From Pseudorhizobium tarimense (GTDB lineage Bacteria > Pseudomonadota > Alphaproteobacteria > Rhizobiales > Rhizobiaceae): a stretch of DNA of 64,000 nucleotides. Below are positions 16,595 to 25,342 of this stretch, in pieces. Below the pieces are notes generated by a model. That model searched no databases. It was not told the origin of the DNA and saw nothing but the letters and a program-made list of their open reading frames with translations. The stretch lies in assembly GCF_022968135.1 (NCBI RefSeq), contig NZ_JALJRA010000008.1, forward strand, positions 124,001 to 188,000, in the 5' to 3' direction. A program made the translations under genes and the position numbers. Position 1 is the first letter of the stretch, and every line of letters starts with the position of its first letter.

Positions 16595-17949
16595 CGGAGG
16601 TCTCGCTGCGGCTGTCCGACATGGAACGCTTCTTCGAAGGCGTCGTCCCCTCGATCATCGCCACCTGTTCGGCCGATGGCATCCCGAACGTCTCCTATCT
16701 CTCGCATGTCGTGCTGGTGGACGAGCAGCACGTCGGGCTGTCAAACCAGTTCTTCGCCACCACGGCGGCGAATCTCGCAGAGAACCGGCATGCCGCCATC
16801 CTGCTGGTCGATGGCACGAACGGGAACCAGTGCCGCCTGCGGGCGGTGTTCGTCCGCACGATCTTTGAGGGGCCACTCTTTTCCCGGATGTCGAGCCAGC
16901 TCGACGCCTCCAGCAGCCAGGTCGGCATGACCGGCATCATGCGGCTGCGCGGCGTCGATATCTTCCGCGTCGAAAGCGTAACGCTCACCCCTGCCCCGTC
17001 ACCGGCGCCAGTCACGCCGCCGCAGCGGGAACCGCTTCTCACCGCAACAGCCGAAATGACAAGAAAGCTCATCGAGCCCGGCGGCAGTCTCGATCGTGCA
17101 ATCGACGAGCTGCTCGCCTGGATGCGGACCGTGCTCGGCTGCGACCGCGCCGTCGTCTTCATGGCTGATAATCAGGCCCGTAGCCTGACCACAGCGGCAA
17201 GCCTCGGCTATGAGCGCTCCGGCGTCGGCTCGGAAATAGCGTTCAGCTCCGGCATCTTTGGCGGAGCGGCAGCAACAGGCGAAATCGTCAAGATCAGCGA
17301 TCTCAGCCGGACGCGCCGCTACAGCGAGGCGGTCCGTGCGTCGACGCGAGACGAAAACCTTACCCGCACCATTGCCGTGCCGATGGATCCCGACAGTCTG
17401 AGCCAGATCGCAGTACCGATGATCGTGCATGGCGAACTGCAGGGCGTGCTGGGCGCGGAAAGCCGTCAGCGGCTTGCTTTCACTAATATCCACGAGTCGG
17501 CACTCATCATCGCGGCGCAGCACCTCGCCGTGCTCGTAGCCCTTTCGGAAGCGCAAGCGGAGGCTCCCAAAGCCGACCGGCAGTTTGAACGCCCCGCGGC
17601 GGAGCCGACGCTGCCGGTCATAGAGGTCCGCCACTTCCGGTTCGACGACAGCATCTTCATTGCGGGGGAGTACATCATCAAAGGGATTGCCGGTCGGCTG
17701 CTGAACCATATCCTGCGGGTTCATCTGGAAACCCGGCGTCTCGGCTTTACCAACCGGGAACTTCGGCTGGAGGCTTCGCTGCGTCTGCCGGAGTTCAAGG
17801 ACAATCTTGAGACCCGGCTGCTCCTTCTGCGTCGGCGCCTGGCCGACAAGGCCTCGCCCATCCAACTGGTGCCGGTCGGGCGAGGCGAATTTCTGCTTCA
17901 GCTGAAGGGCCGACCCGTCGTCGTTTCCGTCGAGGACCCCCGCAGCTGA
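16591..17949 (+). CDS. PNPOx-GAF-winged-helix fusion protein
   Basis: This 452-residue protein has three parts. Residues 1-135 form a second PNPOx-like split barrel (SIIATCSADGIPNVSYLSHV). Residues 165-315 form a GAF domain (LLAWMRTVLGCDRAVVFMAD through QIAVPMIVHGELQGVLGAES). Residues 348-445 resemble a winged helix, with IIKGIAGRLLNHIL, then TNRELRLEASLRLPE and LETRLLLLRRRL. A proline-rich linker (132-148) separates the first two. This suggests a sensor that reads a small molecule or redox state and acts through the C-terminal domain, which may bind DNA or protein. It is coupled to the upstream flavin-fold gene. The assignment of the third domain is tentative. Confidence 0.72.
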   Translation: MTEVSLRLSDMERFFEGVVPSIIATCSADGIPNVSYLSHVVLVDEQHVGLSNQFFATTAANLAENRHAAILLVDGTNGNQCRLRAVFVRTIFEGPLFSRMSSQLDASSSQVGMTGIMRLRGVDIFRVESVTLTPAPSPAPVTPPQREPLLTATAEMTRKLIEPGGSLDRAIDELLAWMRTVLGCDRAVVFMADNQARSLTTAASLGYERSGVGSEIAFSSGIFGGAAATGEIVKISDLSRTRRYSEAVRASTRDENLTRTIAVPMDPDSLSQIAVPMIVHGELQGVLGAESRQRLAFTNIHESALIIAAQHLAVLVALSEAQAEAPKADRQFERPAAEPTLPVIEVRHFRFDDSIFIAGEYIIKGIAGRLLNHILRVHLETRRLGFTNRELRLEASLRLPEFKDNLETRLLLLRRRLADKASPIQLVPVGRGEFLLQLKGRPVVVSVEDPRS

Positions 17950-17958
17950 ACGACGAAC

Positions 17959-18306
17959 TCACCCCCGCGTCAGCATCACGCCCGCATGGTACAGCACGTC
18001 GTTGCGAAACTCGCCGTCGGCGATGAAGCCGCTGTCGTCCTTGTAGTCGATATGGTCGCCGGTCACGCGGTACTCGCCGTGGTAGACGCGCTCGCGGTGG
18101 CCGCGCGACTCGAAGTAGCGGCCGTTCGGCAGAAGCTCGTAGCGGATGTAGTCGTCGGGGGTGACCCAGAGGCCGACATAGGGATGTGTGCTCATGGTGT
18201 TCTCCTGTGGCATGACGCCGGCGAATGCTGTGACGCCGGCGATGAAGACGAAGGCCGCCGTGAAGGCTGCGAGTGCGAGGCGGTGACGCAGGTCGCACTC
18301 AGCCAT
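17959..18306 (-). CDS. Exported Atu4866-domain protein
   Basis: This 115-residue protein has an N-terminal hydrophobic segment (about residues 8-30) that looks like a signal peptide, followed by a compact domain matching the Agrobacterium Atu4866 family: YVGLWVTPDDYIRYELLPNG, YHGEYRVTGDHIDYKDD and the C-terminal LYHAGVMLTRG. The family is a small beta fold of unknown function. An internal ATG before THPYVGLW would give a cytoplasmic version, which is how some relatives are annotated. Its start overlaps the stop of the small upstream reading frame. Confidence 0.75.
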   Translation of the reverse strand: MAECDLRHRLALAAFTAAFVFIAGVTAFAGVMPQENTMSTHPYVGLWVTPDDYIRYELLPNGRYFESRGHRERVYHGEYRVTGDHIDYKDDSGFIADGEFRNDVLYHAGVMLTRG

Positions 18307-18469
18307 TCATGTATTTCCGTCTGAGGGCCTGCTGGCGCCGCTCGGCAAGAGCGCTCCGGGCCTCCTGGAAAAGCTGGCCGCCAAGGCCGGAAAGCCACCG
18401 GAAGGGGCTTTCGAGTAGACGCTGAAAACTGTCCATCACCATCTCCATTTCTGTCCGGTTTGGCTTCAT
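18299..18469 (-). CDS. Small hypothetical protein (56 aa)
   Basis: This is a possible small gene whose stop overlaps the start of the Atu4866-domain gene (ATGAATGA), suggesting coupling. The product would be a charged, helical 56-residue protein ending in ALAERRQQALRRKYMNG. I chose the ATG at 18469; an in-frame ATG further upstream at 18613 would run into the AraC promoter region. No family is recognised and the ribosome site is weak. Confidence 0.4.
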   Translation of the reverse strand: MKPNRTEMEMVMDSFQRLLESPFRWLSGLGGQLFQEARSALAERRQQALRRKYMNG

Positions 18470-18627
18470 CGGACGAGGCGGAATATGGCCGATCAACAGC
18501 AACAGGCGGTAGACCGAAGCTCCGATATGATTGCACGATCCTCCAGGATCGCGAATTTCCACTTCCTTCCCGCCTGAACCGGGCGTAGAGATCATTGCAG
18601 AAAAACGTCGCAAATTCGGAGGTTTCC

Positions 18628-19553
18628 GTGCTCCCTACGCCAACCCACATGCCTCAGCTGGACGAGCTCGCCTCCATCGTTGCACAAAACACCAACGGGG
18701 ATGGCGTCTTCGAAACGCCCATCCCGCGCCTGTCGCTGGTCCGCTTCTCCAAGCAGACGGAGCCTTTGCAGACGGTGCAGCATCCGGCGCTGTGCATCAT
18801 CGTGCAGGGCGCCAAGCAGGTGATGCTGGCCGACGAGATCTACATCTATGGCCCGGCGCGGCACCTCGTCGTCTCTGTTGACCTGCCGGTCAGCGGCCAG
18901 ATCATCGAGGCGAGCGAAGAGAAGCCCTATCTCTGCATCCGGCTTGATCTCGACCTGCCGGCGCTCGGCGCAATGTTCATGGAGGTGGCGCGCCGGCCGC
19001 CGAACCGGCGGGCGGATGCTCCAAGGCGATCTGCCTTGCCGAGACCTCACCGCAGTTCCTCGATTCCGCCCTTCGCCTGCTGCGGCTCCTGCAATCGCCG
19101 GAGGACATCGCCTATCTCGCGCCGCTTGCCGAGCGTGAACTGATGTACCGCCTCCTGCGCGGCCCGCAGGCGCACAAGGTGCGTCGCATGTTGATGCCGG
19201 ACAGTCGCCTGCAGCAAGTCACCCGCGCCATCACCTGGATCCGCCAGAACTACACCGCCCCCTTCTCCATCGATCAGGTGGCGGCGGAAGCGCGCATGAG
19301 CGCATCATCGCTGCACCAACATTTCCGCGACGTCACCGCTATGAGCCCGCTGCAGTACCAGAAGCAGCTGCGCCTGCAGGAAGCCCGCCGCCTGATCCTG
19401 ACGAGCGCGATGGATGCCGCAACGGCGGCCCAGCGGGTCGGCTACGACAGCCCGTCCCAGTTCAGCCGCGAATACCGCCGCCTCTTCGGCTTCCCGCCGA
19501 TCCAGGACGTCGCAAGGCTGCGGCAGGAGCCGGGACGGTTCGCGGAGGCATAA
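18628..19553 (+). pseudogene. AraC-family regulator with single frameshift
   Basis: The locus encodes an AraC-type regulator with an N-terminal AraC_N domain (DELASIVAQN, ALCIIVQGAKQVMLADE, YLCIRLDLDLPALG) and a C-terminal double HTH (FSIDQVAAEARMSASSLHQHFRDV, RRLILTSAMDAATAAQRVGYDSPSQFSREYRRLFG). The two halves are in different frames. Reading is lost near 18995-19005, where one G seems to be missing in CCGCCGAACC, and resumes with SPQFLDSALRLLRLLQSPED. With one base added, a full protein of about 308 residues results. GTG at 18628 is preferred because GGAGG lies six bases upstream. It could be a recent mutation or a sequencing error; both halves are otherwise well preserved. Confidence 0.85.
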
Positions 19554-19722
19554 GCTGCGAGAGAAGTCGGGGGGTGCGAAACTGCCCGAACCGGCCCAAG
19601 ACTCCCGTCGCAATGATCTGCCTGCTCAAGCTGACATGGCGCAGCAATGGTGGGAAGGAGGCAAGAGAGAGCCGGGTGGGTGAACTTCCCCACCGCCGGG
19701 CGCATCACTAATTTGATGGAGG

Positions 19723-19960
19723 CTAGATAGCCTGAGGATGCGGCATCTGGGGACGCGCTACAGTATTGGCAAGCTGGAGGATGAACCGGGAGGTCAGCGA
19801 GGCCAGCGGCGTCGAAAGTATGCGCCACCGAATCGCTTCGGAGACTGCTCGGGTGCGGTTGGCGCAGCCGAGCTTCTTTGACAGGATGTTTGTTTGCGGC
19901 AGGAACACAGTCCGGTGGCAGCGATTGAGGTTCCTGCAGAGAAATGCAGGTGCCGCCAGT
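19723..19960 (-). pseudogene. Remnant of a LuxR-type HTH
   Basis: The reverse strand encodes TNILSKKLGCANRTRAVSEA preceded by NRCHRTV, which resembles the end of a LuxR-family DNA-binding domain (recognition helix, then the NIL-KLG-NRT-AV pattern). About 35 unrelated residues follow to a stop at 19723. No sensor domain, full HTH or start codon is present in this frame, so at most a fragment survives. It lies between the frameshifted AraC gene and the broken MFS gene, in a region where little is intact. Confidence 0.4.
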
Positions 19961-21117
19961 GATCAAGCGAAGCGAATAGCATTGGTGGCTTTGTCGGCCA
20001 TCACCTTCGGCCCAGGGCGCATGGCCTATGGAATGTTTCTTCCCCAGTTGAGGGACGAGTTCGGCCTTGGCGCCGGAACAGGCGGGGCTATAGCCGGTCT
20101 TGGCTTCGCAGCCTTCTTTCTGGCCCTTCTCGCCACCGCCTACTGACGCCCCGCTTCGGGCCGAAGCCGCCTCTCCTGATCGGAGGAAGTTTGGCGGTTG
20201 CCGATCTCGCCTTTAGGGCGGCCGCGCCAGGACCCGCGGTATTCAGTCTCGGGATTGCACTCGCATCTGCCAGCGAAGGTTTTGCCTGGACACCCTTCAA
20301 CAGCATGACCGAACAGGCCGTACCGGAGCAGTATCAGAAGCGCGTTCTGTCGGTCGTCAGCACCGGAACGACCTTCGGCATCATCCTTGCCGGCTTGCTC
20401 GCAATGGCGATCGCTTCCGCGGGCCTTTCCTGGCGGACCGCGTGGTGGGCGTTTGCCGCCTTGGCGCCCATTGCATTGATCCTTCCCGCGCTCCTCCTGT
20501 CGAAGCAGGATAGCTTGAGCATGGAAGCCGGCTGAACATCCGGAAGGTGCTGGCGCGGCTTAGACGCCGCGAGGCCGTGCCCCTTTACGGCCTCGCCTTC
20601 TCCTTCGGCGCCACGAACGGCACCTACCTCTCCTACTGAATAGACCACATCGGCCAGTCCGGTGGCCTCGCAGGCATCCCGTCCGCATGATCGGGCCAGC
20701 ACTGTTCGTCGCCTTCGGAGCGGCGGGTTGCCTTGGTCTCTTCACGGGTGAGATAACCGACAGGCTTGGCCTGCGCCCGGTGCTCCTGTTCCTGTTTGCC
20801 GCCTCGGCCGCCTCGCTGCTTCTGGTTGCTTTCGTTCCGACTAGTTGGGCGGGCGCCATCATCTCCGCCGGTCTACAAGGCATCTGCGTCATGTGTCTGA
20901 GCGCTGTTTTCCCTTCTGGAGCGAACGTATCTTCCCAGATATTCCTTCCGCCAGCTTTACTGCTGTCCTGATGCTTTACGCCACAGGCAGCGTGTTCGCG
21001 CCGCCGCTGGCCGGCCAGATGAGTCCAGCCCTCGGGCTAAGTCCGGCGCTCGCCCTTTTCAGCGGTCTGTCCGTCTGTTGCCTGCTTCTGGTTCGCCGGG
21101 TAGAAGAGGTCAGGTAA
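19955..21117 (+). pseudogene. Shattered MFS transporter (YbfB/YjiJ-like)
   Basis: Pieces of one major-facilitator protein occur in order but in several frames. They are GRMAYGMFLPQLRDEFGLG (19967-20146), then ASEGFAWTPFNSMTEQAVPE (to 20535), then AVPLYGLAFSFGATNGTYLS with an in-frame TGA at about 20637, then FVAFGAAGCLGLFTGEITDR (20687-20940), and finally LMLYATGSVFAPPLAGQM up to 21117. At least three frameshifts and one nonsense codon separate them, and some helices seem missing after the first piece. The family resembles the intact MFS gene at 31170-32345. This number of lesions cannot be sequencing noise, so the locus is a true pseudogene. Confidence 0.88.
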
Positions 21118-21141
21118 CGAGAGCGGCCCGAAGCGCCCTCC

Positions 21142-22794
21142 TCAAACCCTCCCGCAGAATGCATCCAGCGCCATAAGCTTCACCACGCCGCTGTCCACGG
21201 CCGGCGCAAACCCGGGCATCGGGATCGGCAGGCAGCTGCGCATGGTCGTCGGCAGGGCAAAATCCTGCGGCTCGCGCGTCAGGTTGAAGACGAAGAGCAG
21301 ACGCTCGCCTTCCTTCTCTCGGATGAAGGCGAGGAGGTCATGGTTGTGCGTGTCAACGAAGGTGAGGTCGCCGTCGAAGAGAGGCGGATGCGCCTTGCGA
21401 AAGCCAAGCGTTTCCCGGTAATGACGCAGCACCGATTCCTGGTCGAGCTCCTGCACGTCGACGGACGCGGCAGCATGCTCCGGCGGCACCGGAAGCCAGG
21501 AGCGGCCGGCCTCGGTGAAGCCGGCATCCGGCTTCTGCACCTCCCAGGCCATCGGCGTGCGGCATCCGTCGCGCCCCTTGAAGGCCGGCCAGAAGCGGAT
21601 GCCGTAGGGGTCGGTCAGGTCCTCGAAGGAAAGCTCCGCCTCCGTCAACCCCAGCTCCTCACCCTGGTAAAGGCAGATCGAGCCGCGAAGGGTCGCGAGC
21701 ACGCTGATCGAAAGCTTCGCCACCCGCTCGCGCTCCTCGGCGGTGTGGGCAAAACGCGTCACATGGCGCACCACATCGTGGTTTGAAAAGGCCCAGCACA
21801 CCCAGCCGTTCACCACCGTATCCTGGAAGGTGGAAACCACGCGGCGGATGAAGCCGGCGGAAAACGCCGGTCCCAGCAGGTCGAAGGTGTAGCACATGTG
21901 CAGCTTGTCGTTGCCGCTGGTATAGATCGCAAGTGTCGTCAGCGAGCGCGGACCGTCGCCCACCTCCCCCACCGTGGTGCGGTTCGGATAGCTGTCCATC
22001 AGCGCCCGCAGCCGCTTCAGGAAGTCGATGTTTTCCGGCTGGCTCTTGTCGTAGAGGTGGTTCTGCATGGAATAGGGGTTGGTGTCTGACTCCAGGCCCG
22101 CCGTCTCGGCATCGTAGACGATCGGCGGGTTGTCGCGCAGCTGCTTGTCGTGGAAGTAGTAGTTCACCGTATCGAGCCGGAAGCCGTCGACGCCGCGGTC
22201 GAGCCAGAAGCGCACCGCGTCGAGCACCGCCGTCTGCACCTCCGGGTTGTGGAAGTTGAGGTCCGGCTGCGAAATCAGGAAGTTGTGCATGTAATATTGC
22301 TTGCGCACCCCGTCCCATTCCCAGCCCGGCCCGCCGAAGATCGACAGCCAGTTGTTTGGCGCCGTGCCGTCCGGCTTCGGATCGGCCCAGACATACCAGT
22401 CGGCCTTGGAATTGGTGCGGCTGGTGCGGCTTTCGACGAACCAAGGATGCTTGTCGGAGGTGTGGCTGATCACCTGGTCGATGATCACCTTCAGCCCCAG
22501 CCGGTGCGCCTCCGTCATCATCGCGTCGAAATCGGCAAGCGTGCCGAACATCGGGTCGACGTCGCAGTAGTTCGACACGTCATAGCCCATGTCGGCCATC
22601 GGTGAGGTGAAGAAGGGTGACAGCCAGATGGCATCGACGCCGAGCGAGGCGATGTAGGGCAACCGCTGGGTTATCCCCTTGATGTCACCGATCCCGTCGC
22701 CATTGGTGTCCTGGAACGACCGCGGATAGACCTGGTAGATGACGGCGCCGCGCCACCAGTTGGCATCATCCCGCTTTGCCGTTTCCGCAGCCAT
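21142..22794 (-). CDS. Alpha-glucosidase, GH13 family
   Basis: This 550-residue glycoside hydrolase family 13 enzyme is of the oligo-1,6-glucosidase/alpha-glucosidase type. The four conserved regions are visible: DQVISHTSDKHPWF, GFRLDTVNYY with the nucleophile Asp, VGEVGD with the acid/base Glu, and FSNHDVVR with the third carboxylate. The N-terminal WWRGAVIYQVYPRSFQDTNG is typical. I chose the ATG at 22794 because GAGGAGA is just upstream; a longer start at 22827 has none. There is no signal peptide, so it probably hydrolyses imported alpha-glucosides in the cytoplasm, as rhizobial AglA does. No sugar transporter genes adjoin it. Confidence 0.92.
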   Translation of the reverse strand: MAAETAKRDDANWWRGAVIYQVYPRSFQDTNGDGIGDIKGITQRLPYIASLGVDAIWLSPFFTSPMADMGYDVSNYCDVDPMFGTLADFDAMMTEAHRLGLKVIIDQVISHTSDKHPWFVESRTSRTNSKADWYVWADPKPDGTAPNNWLSIFGGPGWEWDGVRKQYYMHNFLISQPDLNFHNPEVQTAVLDAVRFWLDRGVDGFRLDTVNYYFHDKQLRDNPPIVYDAETAGLESDTNPYSMQNHLYDKSQPENIDFLKRLRALMDSYPNRTTVGEVGDGPRSLTTLAIYTSGNDKLHMCYTFDLLGPAFSAGFIRRVVSTFQDTVVNGWVCWAFSNHDVVRHVTRFAHTAEERERVAKLSISVLATLRGSICLYQGEELGLTEAELSFEDLTDPYGIRFWPAFKGRDGCRTPMAWEVQKPDAGFTEAGRSWLPVPPEHAAASVDVQELDQESVLRHYRETLGFRKAHPPLFDGDLTFVDTHNHDLLAFIREKEGERLLFVFNLTREPQDFALPTTMRSCLPIPMPGFAPAVDSGVVKLMALDAFCGRV

Positions 22795-22941
22795 TGCCGT
22801 CTCCTCTTTTGCGTCGCGATGCGTCAACCTAGAGCCGCCGCCCCGAAAAGCAATCCGCTCGCCCCGTACCGCCTAGCCCCCGACCAGCTTGCCTTGCAAG
22901 CCACTTCATCCTATTGCGACGAGACGATGATCAGGGGGAGA

Positions 22942-23859
22942 ATGCGCGTGGCGGGACGGTTGCTATCCATCGGAGAATGCATGGTCGAGCTGTCGCAGGC
23001 GGGCGAAGGCCTGTTGCGGCACGGCTTTGCCGGCGACACGTTCAACACCGCCTGGTATGCCCGCGCCTGCCTGCCGGCCGACTGGACGGTTGACTATCTG
23101 ACCGCGCTTGGCGACGACCCCATGTCGTCGGAAATGCTGGCCTTCATGAAGAAGGCTGGCGTCGGCACCGACGCCATCCGCCGCATTCCGGGCAAGACGC
23201 CGGGCCTCTACCTGATCACGCTGAAGAACGGTGAACGCACCTTCAGCTATTGGCGCGACACGTCCGCCGCCCGCAAGCTTGCCGACGATGCCGATCATCT
23301 GCGGCGTGCGATCGAGGCAGCCGATATCGTCTACTTCTCCGGCATCACGCTCGGCATCCTGACGCCGGAAGCCAGCGACACGCTGCTTGCGGAACTGCGC
23401 CGTGCCAAGGCTGCCGGCAAGCGCGTCGCCTTCGACCCGAATGTCCGCCCGCGCCTCTGGGCCGACAAGGACACCATGCTGAAGACGATCAGCGACGGCG
23501 CCCGCGCAGCGACCCTCGTCCTGCCGAGCTTCGACGACGAGACAACCCATTTCGGCGACCGCAGCGTCGAGGAGACGATCGCCCGCTACCATGGCCTCGG
23601 GGTCGAAGGCGTGGTCGTCAAGAACGGCGAGCATGGCGCCGCCCTGAGCTTCGGCAGCGGGACGACCCATGTGCCGGCCGTTGCCGCTCCCCAGGTGGTC
23701 GATACGACGAGCGCCGGCGACAGCTTTAACGGTGGTTTCCTGTCGCGCCTCGTTCGCGGCGCGAACCCGGAGGAAGCGGCCGCCTATGGCGCCGCCGTCG
23801 CCTCGATCGTGGTGCGCCATCACGGCGCGCTGATCAGTCCGGCGCTTCTGCCCAACTGA
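22942..23859 (+). CDS. kdgK: 2-Dehydro-3-deoxygluconokinase (PfkB family)
   Basis: This 305-residue sugar kinase is of the ribokinase/PfkB family. SIGECMVELSQAG near the N-terminus and the C-terminal signature VVDTTSAGDSFNGGFL with the catalytic Asp are clear. Overall sequence (GLYLITLKNGERTFSYWRD, AFDPNVRPRLW) fits KDG kinases, which make KDPG for the Entner-Doudoroff lower branch. GGGGGAGA precedes the ATG at 22942. It is divergent from the alpha-glucosidase gene. Confidence 0.88.
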   Translation: MRVAGRLLSIGECMVELSQAGEGLLRHGFAGDTFNTAWYARACLPADWTVDYLTALGDDPMSSEMLAFMKKAGVGTDAIRRIPGKTPGLYLITLKNGERTFSYWRDTSAARKLADDADHLRRAIEAADIVYFSGITLGILTPEASDTLLAELRRAKAAGKRVAFDPNVRPRLWADKDTMLKTISDGARAATLVLPSFDDETTHFGDRSVEETIARYHGLGVEGVVVKNGEHGAALSFGSGTTHVPAVAAPQVVDTTSAGDSFNGGFLSRLVRGANPEEAAAYGAAVASIVVRHHGALISPALLPN

Positions 23860-23967
23860 CCAGCAGTCCGGCCTGACATCACCCTGTAACAAATCCCTTC
23901 GATACCATTCCTGTCACCCGCGGTGCCGACAGCCGAGTCGCAGCGCCCGCAGTGCCGGGAACGGATC

Positions 23968-25002
23968 ATGAAAAAGATCACCATCATCACGGATGCTTGG
24001 TATCCTCAGGTCAACGGCGTCGTCCGCTCGATCCAGAACACCAATCAGCAGCTGGAGCGGATGGGCGTGACGGTGACGATGGTCACCCCGCAGACCTTCC
24101 GCAACATCCCCTGCCCCACCTATCCGGAAATCCGTTTGTCGGTCGCAACCTATTGGCAGGTCGCGCGCGAGATCGAAGCCTCCGCACCGGAGGCTGTCCA
24201 TATCGCCACCGAAGGACCGCTCGGGCTTCTTGCCCGCCGCTGGTGCCTGAAGAACAGTGTGCCCTTCTCCACCAGTTACCACACCCGTTTCCCGGAGTAT
24301 GTCGCGGCGCGCTTTCCCGTGCCGATCCGCTTCATGCAGGCCTTCGTGCGCTGGTTCCACAATGCCGGCAATGGCTGCATGGTGGCAACCGCGAGCCTCG
24401 AGCGGGAACTGGCAAAGCTCGGCCTGCGCAACCTCCTGCGCTGGAGCCGCGGTATCGACCAGAGCATGTTTTCGCCAAAGCCCCAAGAGAACCGCCCGTT
24501 CGGCCTGCCCCGGCCGATTTTCCTGACCGTCGGACGCGTCTCGGTGGAAAAAAACCTGCCCGCTTTCCTCGACCTCGACCTGCCCGGCTCCAAGATCGTC
24601 GTCGGCGACGGTCCGGCCCGCGCGGACCTGCAACGCCGCTATCCGCACGTGCTGTTCACCGGCCTTAAGACCGGCAAGGATCTGGCCAATGCCTACGCGC
24701 AGGCGGATGTCTTCGTCTTCCCGTCGCGCACCGATACCTTCGGCAACACCATCCTGGAAGCGCTGGCGAGCGGCGTGCCGGTGGCCGCCTACCCGGTCAC
24801 CGGTCCGATCGATATCCTTGAGCCCGACAGCCGCGCCGGCGCCCTCAACGAGGACCTGCAGCAGGCCTGCCTCGACGCCCTCCAGTGCTCGCGCGAAGAC
24901 GCCCGCGCACTCGCCCGCACCTTCACCTGGGAAGCCGCATCGCGCCAGTTCCTCGACAATGTCCGCCTCTCACAGAGCCGCCTCGCACTTCCGGCGCGGT
25001 GA
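23968..25002 (+). CDS. Glycosyltransferase family 4 protein
   Basis: This 344-residue GT-B glycosyltransferase has an N-terminal acceptor domain starting TIITDAWYPQVNGVVRSIQ and a C-terminal nucleotide-sugar domain (LTVGRVSVEKNL, then FVFPSRTDTFGNTILEALASG with the conserved Glu). It resembles MgtA-type enzymes; related rhizobial and agrobacterial proteins make glycosyl-diacylglycerol membrane lipids during phosphate limitation. That role is inference here: no clear Pho box was found upstream. There is no signal peptide or transmembrane segment. Confidence 0.82.
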   Translation: MKKITIITDAWYPQVNGVVRSIQNTNQQLERMGVTVTMVTPQTFRNIPCPTYPEIRLSVATYWQVAREIEASAPEAVHIATEGPLGLLARRWCLKNSVPFSTSYHTRFPEYVAARFPVPIRFMQAFVRWFHNAGNGCMVATASLERELAKLGLRNLLRWSRGIDQSMFSPKPQENRPFGLPRPIFLTVGRVSVEKNLPAFLDLDLPGSKIVVGDGPARADLQRRYPHVLFTGLKTGKDLANAYAQADVFVFPSRTDTFGNTILEALASGVPVAAYPVTGPIDILEPDSRAGALNEDLQQACLDALQCSREDARALARTFTWEAASRQFLDNVRLSQSRLALPAR

Positions 25003-25015
25003 CGATCGCGCTGCC

Positions 25016-25282
25016 TCAGCTCCTTTGGAGCGCAAGATGGGCGCCAAGCCCAACGAGCACCACGCCGCCTGCGCGCTGCATCAGCCTTTGCACACGTCGC
25101 GATGCGCGCAGGCGGCCGATCACGGCCCCTGCGAAGAAGACGCAGACGAGATCCGCGGACGAGAACAGCAGATTGACGACCGATCCGAGGATGACGAACT
25201 GCAGCCAGACGAGGAGCGCTGCCGAAGCGTCAATGAACTGGGGCAGGAAAGCAACGAAGAAGAGTGCCGTTGCTGATGCCAT
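25016..25282 (-). pseudogene. C-terminal fragment of a LysE/RhtB exporter
   Basis: The 88-residue reading frame begins within the LysE family motif that normally reads NPK-ALFF and continues ATALFFVAFLPQFI, then two or three helices and the family-typical end GGVVLVGLGAHLAL. A full LysE protein has about 205 residues, so the first three helices are gone. Upstream sequence toward der does not encode them in any frame. It is most likely a deletion remnant rather than a functional half transporter. Confidence 0.72.
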
Positions 25283-25342
25283 TCCGATGCTCCTGCCTGT
25301 CGTCTTTTAGATTCACGCGAGGCGGCAGAATCGGATTCTCCG

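Noticed and set aside
23880..23920. CTGTAAC and CTGTCAC upstream of the glycosyltransferase, considered as a Pho box.
   Set aside because: The two elements are 28 bases apart instead of 11, so they do not form a PhoB site.
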